Shown in pieces: positions 54,378 through 64,000 of a stretch of 64,000 nucleotides of DNA (its first letter is position 1; the number at the start of each line of letters is the position of its first letter). The translations under genes were made by a program, and so were the position numbers. The notes below the pieces were generated by a model. It made no database searches, was not told the DNA's origin, and was given only the letters and a program-made list of their open reading frames with translations. The DNA comes from Trachythela sp. YZ-2020 (lineage: Eukaryota > Cnidaria > Anthozoa > Malacalcyonacea > Clavulariidae). Location of the stretch: the NCBI GenBank assembly GCA_016169945.1, contig JADLSH010000170.1, positions 930,001-994,000 on the forward strand, in the 5' to 3' direction.

Positions 54378-55720
54378 GTGCAATGGTGAATATTTGGTCG
54401 GACAACAAGACAAAGCTTCTCATTACACTTGGCGAATTTTGTCGCACGAAGCTATCTTTCTATTGTTAAAATTGAATAGATTGGAATAGATTTCTAATTA
54501 GTTCCACTCGAAAGACAGTATACCTACAGCATTATTTTATTTTTGACAGTATTACGCCGGACAAATGAGAACAGTAGTCGTTCAGATGGCAATGAAGGGG
54601 GAGAATCAAGTGCCGGTGGTAAGTATTATGTATATCATTAAACTTTGAGACAGTGGTTTAAAATTTCACAAAACTTCTGTATTGGTTGAAGGCTCGTGAT
54701 ATATATATAACAAGGTGAATATAAAAGGTGTACCAATAATACCAACCTTAATACGATAATATTAAATATATAATGTTGTATAATTTGTAATAATTATGCA
54801 CCTAGCCATGTTTGGCTGTGGGATTTGACTGTGCAACAAAATTCTGTGTCAAATTCCTCACCCCAGGTAGGTAAAATAATTGTCAAATATTTTTAAAATA
54901 TAGTTATTGGCACAATTTCTGCTAATCTAGCCTCCAGGACTGTTGATTGTCAAATCCCCCCCCCTATGACCCCCCCCCTTCCTGCTGGCCTAACATTGAT
55001 GGTTGCACCATTGATAGGTGCAAGAAATATGTATTGCTTGGATCACCAGACAACTCCATGTTGCAGAATAAAATTGTTTGAATCATTTTCTGAATAAAAT
55101 TGCATGAATTGTCTGAATCAAATTGCCTGAATAAAATTGCAGAATAAAATTGTCTGGCATTAGTCAAAAAAGGGAACCTTGCTTTGGCAGTTTAGACCAC
55201 TCCAGCCTACATAGTCTTCAAATGGGTTAATTAATAGTTTGTTTTCTTTTTCAGATGATTCTAATTTAGAAGATGATATGTTGGATCGGTCATTAAGCAG
55301 TACTAGCAGTGACAGTGTCAATGGTAGAAAACGACAAGCAAAGCCGAATAACACCAAAGGTACATTAACATGAAACATTTGCTGATGTGTTTCAATCTAG
55401 TGTCATAATCCTATATGTGACAGTTACTATGGTTACAAAGTTCTACAATGCAGCCTGGAAATAATTATTTTCAAAATTTTAAGACAAAAAATACCTAAAA
55501 GTCATAAATGAAGTAAATCTAAAACTTACTACCTCAATTTAACAACAGTGGCTGGAGTTGGAGAAACAGCAAGTTCAGACTTAACAGGAGGAGAGAGAAC
55601 ATGAGCGCCAGCACAAGATGCAGCTGTTTAGCACAATGGTTAATCTAGGTGCTATTCAGGTTCCACAACAGCAGATCAACATTCTGTCCACAAACCAACA
55701 TCATCTACCCACATATACTG
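54378..55720 (+). CDS. Harbinger Myb/SANT-like second ORF, exon pieces
   Basis: The first piece at about 54380 reads MVNIWSDNKTKLLITLGEFC, a Myb/SANT-type start with Trp followed by basic residues. Further candidate exons are RRTNENSSRSDGNEGGESSA to a donor at 54619 (GGTG/GTAAGT), an acidic exon after TTTTTCAG at 55255 (DDSNLEDDMLDRSLSSTSSD; GRKRQAKPNNTK) to a donor at 55360, and a final exon from 55547 (WLELEKQQVQT, stop, EEREHERQHKMQLFSTM). Stops and a degraded SANT core indicate decay. Its partner transposase is on the other strand. Confidence 0.5.
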
Positions 55721-56662
55721 ATATATGCCACTCGTCACCTTCAAGCAGTGAATACTTTTCCAACTTTCATTTTCATTAACTAACAATTTTCTAACAATGA
55801 TATTGTTACGACTGTTTTGTTGTTTTTCATGGTGGAATTTATACTGTAATTTATTTGCATACACACTATGCCAATTAAATGAAATTAAATATATTTGCAG
55901 AGCTTTTGTCCCCAAGCACCTTAACCTGTGCGTGCTGTCACTGAAAACCCAAGTTCTCCCTGAAGCATGGTCTGGACAATTTTAAGCTTTTCAGATAAAA
56001 TGTTATCACTATTATCCCAAGTTTTTAGTCAACTAATTTGTCTGAAAATGAGTAGGATTGTAAGTTTATCCATCTGATTTTCAGAAAGTGAACTTTAACT
56101 TACACCACCAAACTTGATGGAGTTACCTCAGAATGGTCAGTATTTGTCAAGTTTAGCTCTGGTGAAGTCCAGAACAACAACCAACTGGATACCAGATAGT
56201 TAATTTTTCACTGTCCTGCTGGATACTGAATCTGGTACACCACTTACAATACAACATCTCTCGATTGATTTCCTTTGTGCTTTCCTCATGAATTATTACA
56301 GTCCGACTGATGTTCTTGCAGACAATCTTTCAATGTTGTGTAGGAACATTGCAATCTTGAATAGGAGCTGATCAAGCAAGTTGCAAGTTGCAAGTTTCTC
56401 AGTGTTATCTGTGAAACAGGTTCTTTCATTTAAATATCTCACAATAACTTGAGTCATGTTTTCGACCTGCAACAGTGTCCTTGCTTAACAGTTATAACTA
56501 GCAACTTACTCGATCAACTTCCTATTTAATACTGCGATATAACAATGGAATATTGCCTCCGTAAGAACATCCAGTTTGACTGTAATGAGTTTGAGAATGT
56601 TTTACACTGAACATGAACTTCTTCAAATATACTGGCCTAGATGCCATCATCCACTTTAGGTT

Positions 56663-58284
56663 TTAAAATCCATTATGTGAAAAAACCCAAATAAAGTTCT
56701 GGCATTCTTTTAAAACATCACGCACATTTTCAGCATCCTCTTCATTGTCAATATCATATGCTGCTGTCTGCTGAATTATGTACCGCATTGTTGTATCATT
56801 CTTCTTCAATAAGCACCTCCATCTCCATTTTAATCTTCCAAATTCATGCTCAACAACAAACCTCATTTTGCATAGGCACCTGTTAAAACATTTTTCTGCT
56901 TGTGTAAGCATGCCATTATCTGGGTATACCTTTAGCAGCGGTCTTGTGGGTGTGCTGGGTCACCAACCAAGTATAATGGCACCTCTACTTCATCTATCAT
57001 TTGCATATCCTATCAGAGAATGAGAATAACATTAACAACATAATATACATTATGGCAATTTATAGCCTCCCATATTTGGTAATTGACTAGCTTTGCATTT
57101 TTCGCAGCTGTTCCTGGTTAGGTCTAATAAATGTATATAATTTGCACTCAATAATTTTCCATCTACAAATTATTATTCAATCGAGTGAGATACCAACAAA
57201 ATCTAGATATTTAGCTTTGTTATATGCCTTTAAGAGGATGCATGGTTTAGAAGTTAGTTAAAAACTTCAACATCATGTTTTATCATTGTATATTGATGCT
57301 GACCTTCGACTCGCATCTATATACAATGATAAACCACTCTGACATATTGTGGGTAATTTGTATCCACAATACCACATGTATTGCACTAATGAGGATATTT
57401 AAACATTTTCAATATTTTCCAAAAGTTAACTTACTCCTGGGAAGAGTGTTCCATTCTGTCCCTTGGTGTACAGACTTGAATTTGCTAGGACACAAGCGTC
57501 ATGGACACGTCCTGGCCACCCAATACACACATCTTGAAATCTGAAAATGAGTAAATGCGGTATCACTCTATTTTGCCATATAAATACAAAGAGAATAACT
57601 GGAATGCATACGAAGAAGTCAATGACTGTACAGGTAACACTGTACATATATATCACATTCAAATCTGTTGAGTGTTTACCTTCGTTTGTAGTCAACAACA
57701 GCTTGTAAAATTATGGAATGAAAGCTTTTCCTATTGAAATAGTCACAATGATGTTCCTTTGGAGCTAATATGGAAATATGGCAGCCATCAACTGCACCCA
57801 CACACTGAGGAAAGCCACTCATCATTCTAAAGGCTTCTTTTGTCTCTTTTAGTCGCTCGTTTGCAACAATTGCGATAAACTTTTTTTAAAATACATATAC
57901 CAATACGTCAGATACGTGGTGTGTAATTTTGTAACAGGTTGAATGACCAGCCCCAAATAACTGCCCGATTGAACGATAGTTCATTCCGGTTGCAAGCCTC
58001 CATAATGCCATACCTATCCTTTTGGAAACTGGTATTGCCTCCCTGAAACGGGTTTGTTCTTTTTCCATAAATGGTGCCAGGTCTCGACATAGGTACAGAA
58101 ACGTTTCCTTCTTCATCCTCAAATGTTCAATCCACATTTTGGATGTCCACTGTTGACTTGACATCTCCCAATATGAATGATTTGGCTTGAACCAACTCCA
58201 GACGTCCCTGATGGTTAGACGACCATATAACATTGTAATTGTTAAACTTGTATTCACAGTGCTTTTCCATTGCCTTTCCACCAT
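56663..58284 (-). CDS. Harbinger transposase (DDE_Tnp_4), multi-exon
   Basis: Minus strand, ATG near 58284. HTH part: WTSKMWIEHLRMKKETFLYL, FREAIPVSKRIGMALWRLAT, NYRSIGQLFGAGHSTCYKI. An in-frame TAA at about 57886 is followed by KKFIAIVANERLKETKEAFR, GFPQCVGAVDGCHISILAPK (first catalytic Asp) and SFHSIILQAVVDYK to a splice site near 57690; the next exon is FQDVCIGWPGRVHDACVLAN (second Asp region, 57547-57440), and the last is 57020-56663 with VEVPLYLVGDPAHP and, after a shift, FVVEHEFGRLKWRWRCLL (Glu). All three acidic residues are present. Damage is limited to one stop and one frameshift, consistent with a fairly recent insertion. Confidence 0.82.
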
Positions 58285-60029
58285 TTCTCGAAGGATAATT
58301 GATTTTCCTTATATGCATGGCACTCTTTCTCTGGTGAAACCTTCTCTTGTGCCGTTTCAAAAGAAATATCTAAAACCAGAGAAACACTCGTGGATCCGCC
58401 ATATTTATCGACGCTCACATTCATAACCGCTGACATTCATGTTCAAATGTGAGCCTGATTGCCTTGGCTGCCAAGCTTCACAAACCTGGTGTGAACGGGC
58501 ATGTTTTACCTGGGCCAGGTCCAGGCCTAGGCCTGTAGTGTGAACACGGCTTAAGATAGAGTACAACTCCCTAAGTTGTATAGAACCCTTAACAGTTTTC
58601 AATAATTCAATTAACTCTAGATCTCCTTCAGATAGCTTGCTGCAACGATCTCTTCCCTTTGGATCAGGGTCAACTTGTATTTTGCCACAAAAATTCTGCC
58701 AAATTTTTATACAGTGCCCACAGTAACCCAACAAATATAAATCCCCATCCAAAGATTTTCCCAAGCTGTATGATCTCCCTAGTTTATTCACATTCATTGA
58801 GACGTGTTATTGTGGCATTGAAATCAGCGTAAACAACAAACCTTTGAAATTATATTGGAATAAAATCCAAAAACAAACATGTCATAATTGATATAAAACC
58901 TTGCTGTACTTTCTTATACAATATGGGTGGGACTTACAAACGTGTTTGTTTCGCAGTTCAAACAGTTTGATTGATAGGTTGAAACTGATACGTTAGTAAC
59001 GTCAAACGTGTACGTGTGAAACGTAAACAAACGTGAAAAAACGTTCGCAGTTGACGGTTGCTTGCAAATGGTAGTAACTGCTAGTTTTGTTGTTAAAACA
59101 TAATAGTAAACTCTAAGTTCTTCGATTGTGATTGGTTACATTTTGCACTATTACACTAGCAGTAGTTAACTTGTGGACTATGATATTTATTGACTATTTG
59201 GGGGTTTAATTTTTCTGAATTTGTGATTCGCTGAAAGCCACTAGACCAGCCCAGGTTTAAAAGATGATAAAAAAGATGATATAAGACACCTTAAAAACCA
59301 AATAAATGAGTTAATACTCGACGTAAATTTATAACTTTGGTAAAAGGTTAGACTGTGTGCATGTTAATCCATTTATTAGGTTTTCAAGATATTTTTTCGT
59401 TATACGCTTCTATTCAGTTTACTTGATCGTTAATCAAGTTAGATATAAATATTTTTTACCTGTCTTAGAGTACCTCTTGTTCAACGTCTCCTTCATATGT
59501 ACCAAACACATACGAACCACCATTACAATATTGGCATAAATTACTCTTTAAAAATCTTTCCTCTTTTTCAGTAATTTCACAGAATTTATACTAGTATTGT
59601 AGTAACACAGCCCAAATAAAAAAATAATACAAAAAATAAGGCGGCAAAAGAGCTTCTATTTGCAATTTATTTTTCAATTAATTGTGCACAGTTGATTATG
59701 CGATAACCATGGTGATTTTAAAAGTTTTGATCTGTCTGTTTATCTGTTTTGAAAATCTCAACCACTGATAATCCTAATTGTGATCGCGGGTACTGACAAA
59801 GAATGCCCGGGATGTAGTGAAACCCCTTAATAACTCAACATTTTTATTTTATTTCTGCAATATATAATCCACTTTCAAGATTATTCAATTAAAAAAGGCA
59901 CTGTGTCGTTAAACTGTTTTAAGAAGTGGAAATGTGCACTTCTGGAAGAAGTGGAAAAGGGGGAATAGCATTAACATGTGCTTGTAAATGTTGCATTTAC
60001 CTTCACTGACTGATAAGCTAGAGTTCACA

Positions 60030-61210
60030 CAGAATTTCTATTATTTTCAAGCTATACCATTTACAATTAAATAATCGCTGGAAAGGGCATGTAAATCGGT
60101 GCAGTATATGAAAGTGTTGAAAAATCCTATAGAATAGCGGCAGAGAATTGTAGTTTAGGGAGTTGTTCTTGGATATGTGCTTAATTGACTTAGTGATAGC
60201 CATTAGGTGTGATGACGTATAAATATAGTAGAGTTTGAAACATAATTTTATTTTTTTCCCAGCATGTACCACTTTCCATTAAATAACCATTGGAAAAAAC
60301 ATGTAAATTTGTACAATATATGAAAGCAGCCGAGATAATTGTAGTTTAGGAAATTGCTTAGATCTCGTGCATAACTATTAGATTGTGCGCACACTTTTAA
60401 AAAGGTAAGGTTGACATGGAATTTCAATTATTGCCAAGCCTGTGCCACTTTCGACTAAATAACAGTTGGAAAGGACATGTATATTCGTACAATATATGAA
60501 AGTTTAAAAAATCGTATAGACTAACGGCCAAGAAAATTGTAGTTTAGGAAATCGTTTATATCTCGTGTATAACTATGTTATATAGTGGGCGCTCTTCGAA
60601 AAAGGTAAAGTTTGACACAGGATTTCAATTATTTTCCAGCCTGTATCACTTTCGACTAAATAACGGTTGGAAAGGGCATGTAAATTTGTACAGTATATGA
60701 AAGTTTAAAAAATTCCTATAGAATAGCAGCCGAGAAAATTGTAGTTTAAGGAATTGTTTAGATCTTGTGCGTAACTGTGTTCTATAGTGCGCACACTTCC
60801 AAAAAGGTTAAGTTTGACATGGAATTTCAATTATTTTCAAGCCTGTACCAGTTTCGACTAAATAACCCTTGGAAAGGGCATGTACATTCGTACAATATAT
60901 TAATGTTTAAAATATCCTATAGAATAGCGGCCGAGAAAATTGTAGTTTAGGATATTGTTTAGGTCTCCTGCATAACTGCGTTATATAGTGCACACACTTC
61001 CAAATACATGCTTAATCGACCTAGTGATAGCTATTAGGCACGATGACCCGTTAATATTGAAAAGTTTGGCACAATGTTTCAATCTTTTCCAAGCCTGTGC
61101 CACTTTTGACTAAATAACTGTTGGAAAGGACATGTAAATTTTTGTACAGTATATGAAAGTTTAAGCGGCCAAGAAAATTGTAGTTTAAGAAATCGTTTAG
61201 ATCTTGTGCA
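60030..61210. repeat. About 200 bp satellite, six diverged units
   Basis: Units built around CTTTCGACTAAATAAC, TTGGAAAGGGCATGTAAATT, GTACAATATATGAAAGTTTA, GAGAAAATTGTAGTTTAGGA and TTTGACATGGAATTTCAATT recur at about 60042, 60270, 60440, 60648, 60846 and 61095 (spacing 170-250 bp). The same six units are in the second segmental copy at 62500-63670. Confidence 0.85.
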
Positions 61211-61239
61211 TAACTGCGTTATATTTTATTTATTACGCT

Positions 61240-61601
61240 TTATTGGGTAAAAAAGAACATTTACAAATTTAAGACAATTAGTGAATTACAAGTTTACCCA
61301 AATGATTGAGTTGCATCAAAGAGATGCAAGGGGCATGTTCTCTTCAACAAACCTAGCAGCTTGTTGGCCTTGGCTGTTATTTCAAGGATATGAGAATCCC
61401 AAGAAAGATTCCCCCAGTCATTTTAATCCGAAGGTCTTTCTCTTCTTGAACATGGTTTAGCATGGTTGAACCAAGCTGGTACGTGAATGTAACTGGATAC
61501 TTTGTACGGGACATGCATTTCGATGCATTGAACTTTATATTGTTTCTGGTGCTCCAGGTATCTAGATTTGCTAGCATTTGTTGTAGATGTAGGGCGCCGT
61601 C
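61240..61601 (-). pseudogene. LINE RT C-terminal fragment
   Basis: Minus strand: LANLDTWSTRNNIKFNASKC, PVTFTYQLGSTMLNHVQEEK, then in a shifted frame LSWDSHILEITAKANKLLGL. This is the segment just after the RT catalytic box in CR1/L2-like LINEs. It has a frameshift and is a 360 bp truncated piece, carried inside the tandemly duplicated unit. Confidence 0.7.
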
Positions 61602-61631
61602 GGACTATGATATTTATTGACTATTTATTTT

Positions 61632-64000
61632 ACTTGTGGACTATGATATTTATTGACTATTTGGGGGTTTAATTTTTCTGAATTTGTGATTCGCTGAAAG
61701 CCACTAGACCAGCCCAGGTTTAAAAGATGATAAAAAAGATGATATAAGACACCTTAAAAACCAAATAAATGAGTTAATACTCGACGTAAATTTATAACTT
61801 TGGTAAAAGGTTAGACTGTGTGCATGTTAATCCATTTATTAGGTTTTCAAGATATTTTTTCGTTATACGCTTCTATTCAGTTTACTTGATCGTTAATCAA
61901 GTTAGATATAAATATTTTTTACCTGTCTTAGAGTACCTCTTGTTCAACGTCTCCTTCATATGTACCAAACACATACGAACCACCATTACAATATTGGCAT
62001 AAATTACTCTTTAAAAAGCTTTCCTCTTTTTCAGTAATTTCACAGAATTTATACTAGTATTGTAGTAACACAGCCCAAATAAAAATAATACAAAAATAAG
62101 GCGCAAAGAGCTTCTATTTGCAATTTATTTTTCAATTAATTGTGCACAGTTGATTATGCGATAACCATGGTGATTTTAAAAGTTTTGATCTGTCTGTTTA
62201 TCTGTTTTGAAAATCTCAACCACTGATAATCCTAATTGTGATCGCGGGTACTGACAAAGAATGCCCGGGATGTAGTGAAACCCCTTAATAACTCAACATT
62301 TTTATTTTATTTCTGCAATATATAATCCACTTTCAAGATTATTCAATTAAAAAAGGCACTGTGTCGTTAAACTGTTTTAAGAAGTGGAAATGTGCACTTC
62401 TGGAAGAAGTGGAAAAGGGGGAATAGCATTAACATGTGCTTGTAAATGTTGCATTTACCTTCACTGACTGATAAGCTAGAGTTCACACAGAATTTCTATT
62501 ATTTTCAAGCTATACCATTTACAATTAAATAATCGCTGGAAAGGGCATGTAAATCGGTGCAGTATATGAAAGTGTTGAAAAATCCTATAGAATAGCGGCA
62601 GAGAATTGTAGTTTAGGGAGTTGTTCTTGGATATGTGCTTAATTGACTTAGTGATAGCCATTAGGTGTGATGACGTATAAATATAGTAGAGTTTGAAACA
62701 TAATTTTATTTTTTTCCCAGCATGTACCACTTTCCATTAAATAACCATTGGAAAAAACATGTAAATTTGTACAATATATGAAAGCAGCCGAGATAATTGT
62801 AGTTTAGGAAATTGCTTAGATCTCGTGCATAACTATTAGATTGTGCGCACACTTTTAAAAAGGTAAGGTTGACATGGAATTTCAATTATTGCCAAGCCTG
62901 TGCCACTTTCGACTAAATAACAGTTGGAAAGGACATGTATATTCGTACAATATATGAAAGTTTAAAAAATCCTATAGACTAATGGCCAAGAAAATTGTAG
63001 TTTAGGAAATCGTTTATATCTTGTGTATAACTATGTTATATAGTGGGCGCTTTTCGAAAAAGGTAAAGTTTGACACAGGATTTCAATTATTTTCCAGCCT
63101 GTATCACTTTCGACTAAATAACGGTTGGAAAGGGCATGTAAATTTGTACAGTATATGAAAGTTTAAAAAATTCCTATAGAATAGCAGCCGAGAAAATTGT
63201 AGTTTAAGGAATTGTTTAGATCTTGTGCGTAACTGTGTTCTATAGTGCGCACACTTCCAAAAAGGTTAAGTTTGACATGGAATTTCAATTATTTTCAAGC
63301 CTGTACCAGTTTCGACTAAATAACCCTTGGAAAGGGCATGTACATTCGTACAATATATTAATGTTTAAAATATCCTATAGAATAGCGGCCGAGAAAATTG
63401 TAGTTTAGGATATTGTTTAGGTCTCCTGCATAACTGCGTTATATAGTGCACACACTTCCAAATACATGCTTAATCGACCTAGTGATAGCTATTAGGCACG
63501 ATGACCCGTTAATATTGAAAAGTTTGGCACAATGTTTCAATCTTTTCCAAGCCTGTGCCACTTTTGACTAAATAACTGTTGGAAAGGACATGTAAATTTT
63601 TGTACAGTATATGAAAGTTTAAGCGGCCAAGAAAATTGTAGTTTAAGAAATCGTTTAGATCTTGTGCATAACTGCGTTATATTTTATTTATTACGCTTTA
63701 TTGGGTAAAAAAGAACATTTACAAATTTAAGACAATTAGTGAATTACAAGTTTACCCAAATGATTGAGTTGCATCAAAGAGATGCAAGGGGCATGTTCTC
63801 TTCAACAAACCTAGCAGCTTGTTGGCCTTGGCTGTTATTTCAAGGATATGAGAATCCCAAGAAAGATTCCCCCAGTCATTTTAATCCGAAGGTCTTTCTC
63901 TTCTTGAACATGGTTTAGCATGGTTGAACCAAGCTGGTACGTGAATGTAACTGGATACTTTGTACGGGACATGCATTTCGATGCATTGAACTTTATATTG
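61632..64000. repeat. Segmental tandem duplication, copy 2 (truncated by window end)
   Basis: Repeats copy 1 base for base with rare differences, including the satellite (62500-63670) and the LINE RT fragment (63698-64000, minus strand). The unit would need about 90 more bases to be complete, so whether a third copy follows cannot be seen. Confidence 0.93.

Larger units (their letters stand above)
54090..58551 (-). mobile_element. PIF/Harbinger element, 4462 bp, nested
   Basis: Ends AGCCCTGTTCACACTACAGG and the complement of AGCCGTGTTCACACTACAGG, followed inward by GC-rich subterminal repeats (CCTGGACCTGGCCTGGGCC several times at 54110-54280 and at 58510-58535). Exact TAA target duplications flank it (54087-54089; 58552-58554). 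It encodes a DDE_Tnp_4 transposase (minus) and a separate Myb/SANT-like ORF (plus), the usual two-gene design of active Harbinger elements. Confidence 0.9.
53430..58797 (-). pseudogene. Tc1/IS630-like transposase interrupted by Harbinger
   Basis: The 5' part (58797-58555) has a HTH region: DPDPKGRDRCSKLSEGDLEL, IELLKTVKGSIQLRELYSIL. The reading frame stops at the Harbinger insertion and resumes at 54089 with LEEVGDVETISLSSISRAVK, YTRKRITHVAAERFTQENMI, then the DDE domain: IKFFHEAGVKTPDIG (family has FFDEAG), NAPSGERCVEIIRK, VNGPEYFNILDGS, VGDIVVVDNLAVHHYEGGEI, and after a one-base shift near 53560 ELIFTLTYSPDLNSIEICFN. D2 (VVDN) and E (SIEIC) are present; D1 is His. It is therefore dead for three reasons: insertion, frameshift and catalytic loss. 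Confidence 0.8.
51973..59074 (-). mobile_element. Tc1/IS630-like element with TA target site, split by a Harbinger
   Basis: Left end CTTCCATTTGCAAGCAACCG (51973) and right end complement (to 59074) form inverted repeats running on with GTCAACTGCGAAC, TTCACGTTTGTTTACGTTTC, CCCACCCATATTGTATAAGA and ATTATGACATGTTTG. TA flanks both ends (51971-51972; 59075-59076). The right arm has about 80 bp extra in the middle. Without the inner 4462 bp Harbinger and one TAA the element is about 2.64 kb. It carries a transposase (minus) and an extra zinc-knuckle ORF (plus). Confidence 0.82.
59169..61631. repeat. Segmental tandem duplication, copy 1
   Basis: 2463 bp unit starting ACTTGTGGACTATGATATTT. Nearly identical to the sequence from 61632 on, apart from a few single-base changes and short indels in homopolymer runs (59620-59650 against 62085-62105). 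The junction at 61602-61632 carries repeats of GGACTATGATATTTATTGAC, the likely recombination seam. No complete gene in the unit. Confidence 0.93.

Noticed and set aside
59357..63408. Repeated 60-84 codon frames occurring twice
   Set aside because: They coincide with the satellite and the segmental duplication and have no coding signature.

Overview
The window reads as a piece of an AT-rich invertebrate nuclear genome, most likely a cnidarian (probably anthozoan). The grounds are GT-AG introns, tRNA-derived SINEs, Penelope-like elements (PLEs) with GIY-YIG endonuclease and hammerhead ribozymes, a DIRS-like element, and three large uncharacterised protein families that I associate from memory with cnidarian genomes. 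The organism assignment is inference. No single-copy host gene can be named with confidence. The window is almost entirely stacked and decayed mobile elements, many with several frameshifts.

Layout, left to right. 1-10 kb: an inverted-repeat pair, a decayed Harbinger transposase (minus), and a THAP/P-element-like transposase (plus) whose intron has been filled by a pogo-type terminus, a PLE reverse transcriptase and a hammerhead ribozyme; then a LINE-like fragment and a BEL/Pao gag (both minus). 9.5-18 kb: one unassigned exon, a TAA-flanked MITE, a SINE, a long open reading frame of an uncharacterised family (12809-14752, minus), a TTA-flanked MITE and a piggyBac remnant with a SINE in it. 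18.5-24.1 kb: a DIRS-like retrotransposon (minus) with gag, RT/RNase H and tyrosine recombinase; gag appears to be split by a 1.39 kb intron packed with a minisatellite. 24-30 kb: LINE 3' ends and a broken gene of a second uncharacterised family (CXC-like C-terminus). 30-39 kb: PLE pieces, a tandem array of tRNA-headed repeats, hairpins, and a cluster of inverted repeats carrying hammerhead ribozymes. 39.9-44.2 kb: a broken but intron-containing gene of a third uncharacterised family. 45.4-48 kb: a MULE-type transposase-derived gene with SWIM and PHD-like parts. 48-51.3 kb: a nearly full-length LINE with a 2A-like NPGP motif at its N-terminus. 52-59 kb: a Tc1/IS630-like element with TA target site that contains an extra zinc-knuckle ORF and is itself split by a 4.46 kb PIF/Harbinger element flanked by TAA. 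59.2-64 kb: a 2.46 kb segmental tandem duplication with an internal ~200 bp satellite, the second copy running off the end.

The strongest second-look items are the hammerhead ribozymes in PLE-type inverted repeats (37.6-39.1 kb and 5.6 kb), the nested IS630-like/Harbinger pair with exact target-site duplications, the minisatellite intron of the DIRS gag with a transposon whose empty site survives in a sister repeat, and the long ORF at 12.8-15.1 kb.
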